Source: Aquificaceae bacterium
Lineage (GTDB): Bacteria > Aquificota > Aquificia > Aquificales > Aquificaceae
Reading direction: 5' to 3'
DNA length: 21,275 nucleotides
Assembly: GCA_026983685.1 (NCBI GenBank)
Contig: JALSTO010000029.1
Coordinates: 1 to 21,275, forward strand
Shown here: positions 20,958-21,275 of the stretch, piece by piece
Numbering within the stretch: the first letter of the stretch is position 1
Layout: every line of letters begins with the position of its first letter
Notes under the pieces: model-generated
The model's input: the letters and a program-made list of their open reading frames with translations, nothing else
Told to the model about the DNA's origin: nothing
The model's database searches: none
Made by a program: the position numbers and the translations under genes

Positions 20958-21153
20958 CCTGCTGTTGTTTCTTAAGAGCCTTGAGTATTCTCTTCCTCCT
21001 CGCCCTTTCACGCTTCTTCTTGCGCTCGCTGGGCTTCTCGTAATATTCCCTCTTCTTGACCTCTGTAAGTATCTGCTCCTGATCTATCAGCCTCTTGAAC
21101 CTTCTAAGGACCCTCTCGGGTGGCTCGCCTTCATTCACTATAACAACTGCCAA
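20950..21153 (-). CDS. rpsU: 30S ribosomal protein S21
   Basis: A 67-residue basic protein of normal S21 length. AVVIVNEGEPPERVLRRFKR and the tail RKRILKALKKQQQ identify it. S21 takes part in Shine-Dalgarno recognition by the 30S subunit. The start is TTG at 21153 with AAGGAGG at a proper distance upstream; no in-frame ATG is available. The 3' end overlaps the convergent kinase-like gene by 8 bp. The 48 bp to the divergent gene at 21202 contains the promoters of both, but I see no clear consensus boxes. Confidence 0.95.
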   Translation of the reverse strand: MAVVIVNEGEPPERVLRRFKRLIDQEQILTEVKKREYYEKPSERKKKRERARRKRILKALKKQQQAM

Positions 21154-21201
21154 CTACATCACCTCCTTAATCTTGAAGCAAGTATTTTAACATAAATCCT
21201 T

Positions 21202-21275
21202 ATGATTGTAGCCCTGCTGACAGACTTCGGCACAAGGGACGGCTTTGTGGGTGTCATGAAAGGGGTGATCCAGTC
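21202..21275 (+). CDS. SAM hydroxide adenosyltransferase family (DUF62), 3' partial
   Basis: Only 24 full codons are in the window. The start MIVALLTDFGTRDGFVGVMK is the clear N-terminal signature of the SAM-dependent chlorinase/fluorinase family (PF01887), whose common bacterial members hydrolyse SAM to adenosine and methionine. The aspartate of TDFG and the FVG segment belong to the substrate site. No ribosome site precedes the ATG; the upstream stretch (TAACAT at 21188-21193) could serve as -10 of a leaderless message, at low confidence. The gene continues beyond the right edge. Confidence 0.85.
   Translation, partial: MIVALLTDFGTRDGFVGVMKGVIQ

Overview
The window looks like a chromosomal segment from a thermophilic, sulfur-oxidising, flagellated bacterium of the Aquificales, probably Aquificaceae. 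This is inferred from the mix of genes, very compact packing with many 1-16 bp overlaps, Lys/Glu-rich proteins, AGG/AGA arginine and ATA isoleucine codons, and the style of the flagellin, InfB and Sox proteins. No database search was run. I see no rRNA, tRNA, CRISPR array, insertion sequence or phage gene. No stretch longer than about 105 bp lacks a gene.

Region 1 (1-5028, + strand) is a flagellar filament cluster. It holds the 3' end of a Maf/DUF115-type motility accessory (flagellin glycosylation) gene, a flagellin with a near-consensus sigma-28 promoter, flaG, fliD (cap), fliS (flagellin chaperone) and an 80-residue helical protein in the fliT position. The last four are nearly contiguous and probably cotranscribed.

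Region 2 (5029-11459, - strand) is a thiosulfate-oxidation cluster. In transcription order it reads: periplasmic thioredoxin (SoxW-like), soxY, soxZ, soxA, soxX, a strong hairpin terminator, then soxB, two DUF302 proteins and a SoxH-like metallo-beta-lactamase-fold protein. The last four are locked together by ATGA/GTGA overlaps. SoxA and SoxX form the haem enzyme that loads thiosulfate onto SoxYZ, SoxB removes sulfate, and the thioredoxin probably keeps SoxY reduced. soxCD is absent from the window, so sulfane sulfur is probably handled by another route.

Region 3 (11563-14691, - strand) is housekeeping: acylphosphatase, a LysM x3 plus degenerate LytM envelope protein, and then rplM-rpsI-argC with their own sigma-70 promoter. 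Region 4 (14725-17594) has an unrecognised 137-residue gene and a UPF0434/Trm112-like zinc-ribbon gene on the + strand. These converge on a - strand HAD phosphatase, a LysR-type regulator and queE. Region 5 (17558-21275) has infB (-), a divergent kinase-like gene of the COG2187/APH type (+), rpsU (-) and the first 24 codons of a SAM hydroxide adenosyltransferase (+).

The most interesting points are the DUF302 pair (each with C-X20-C) and the metallo-hydrolase fused to soxB expression; a predicted lipoprotein form of SoxX; dyads upstream of the sox operon that resemble one inside the lysR promoter; a LytM domain lacking metal ligands; a 65 bp antisense overlap of two coding 3' ends; and probable leaderless transcripts.
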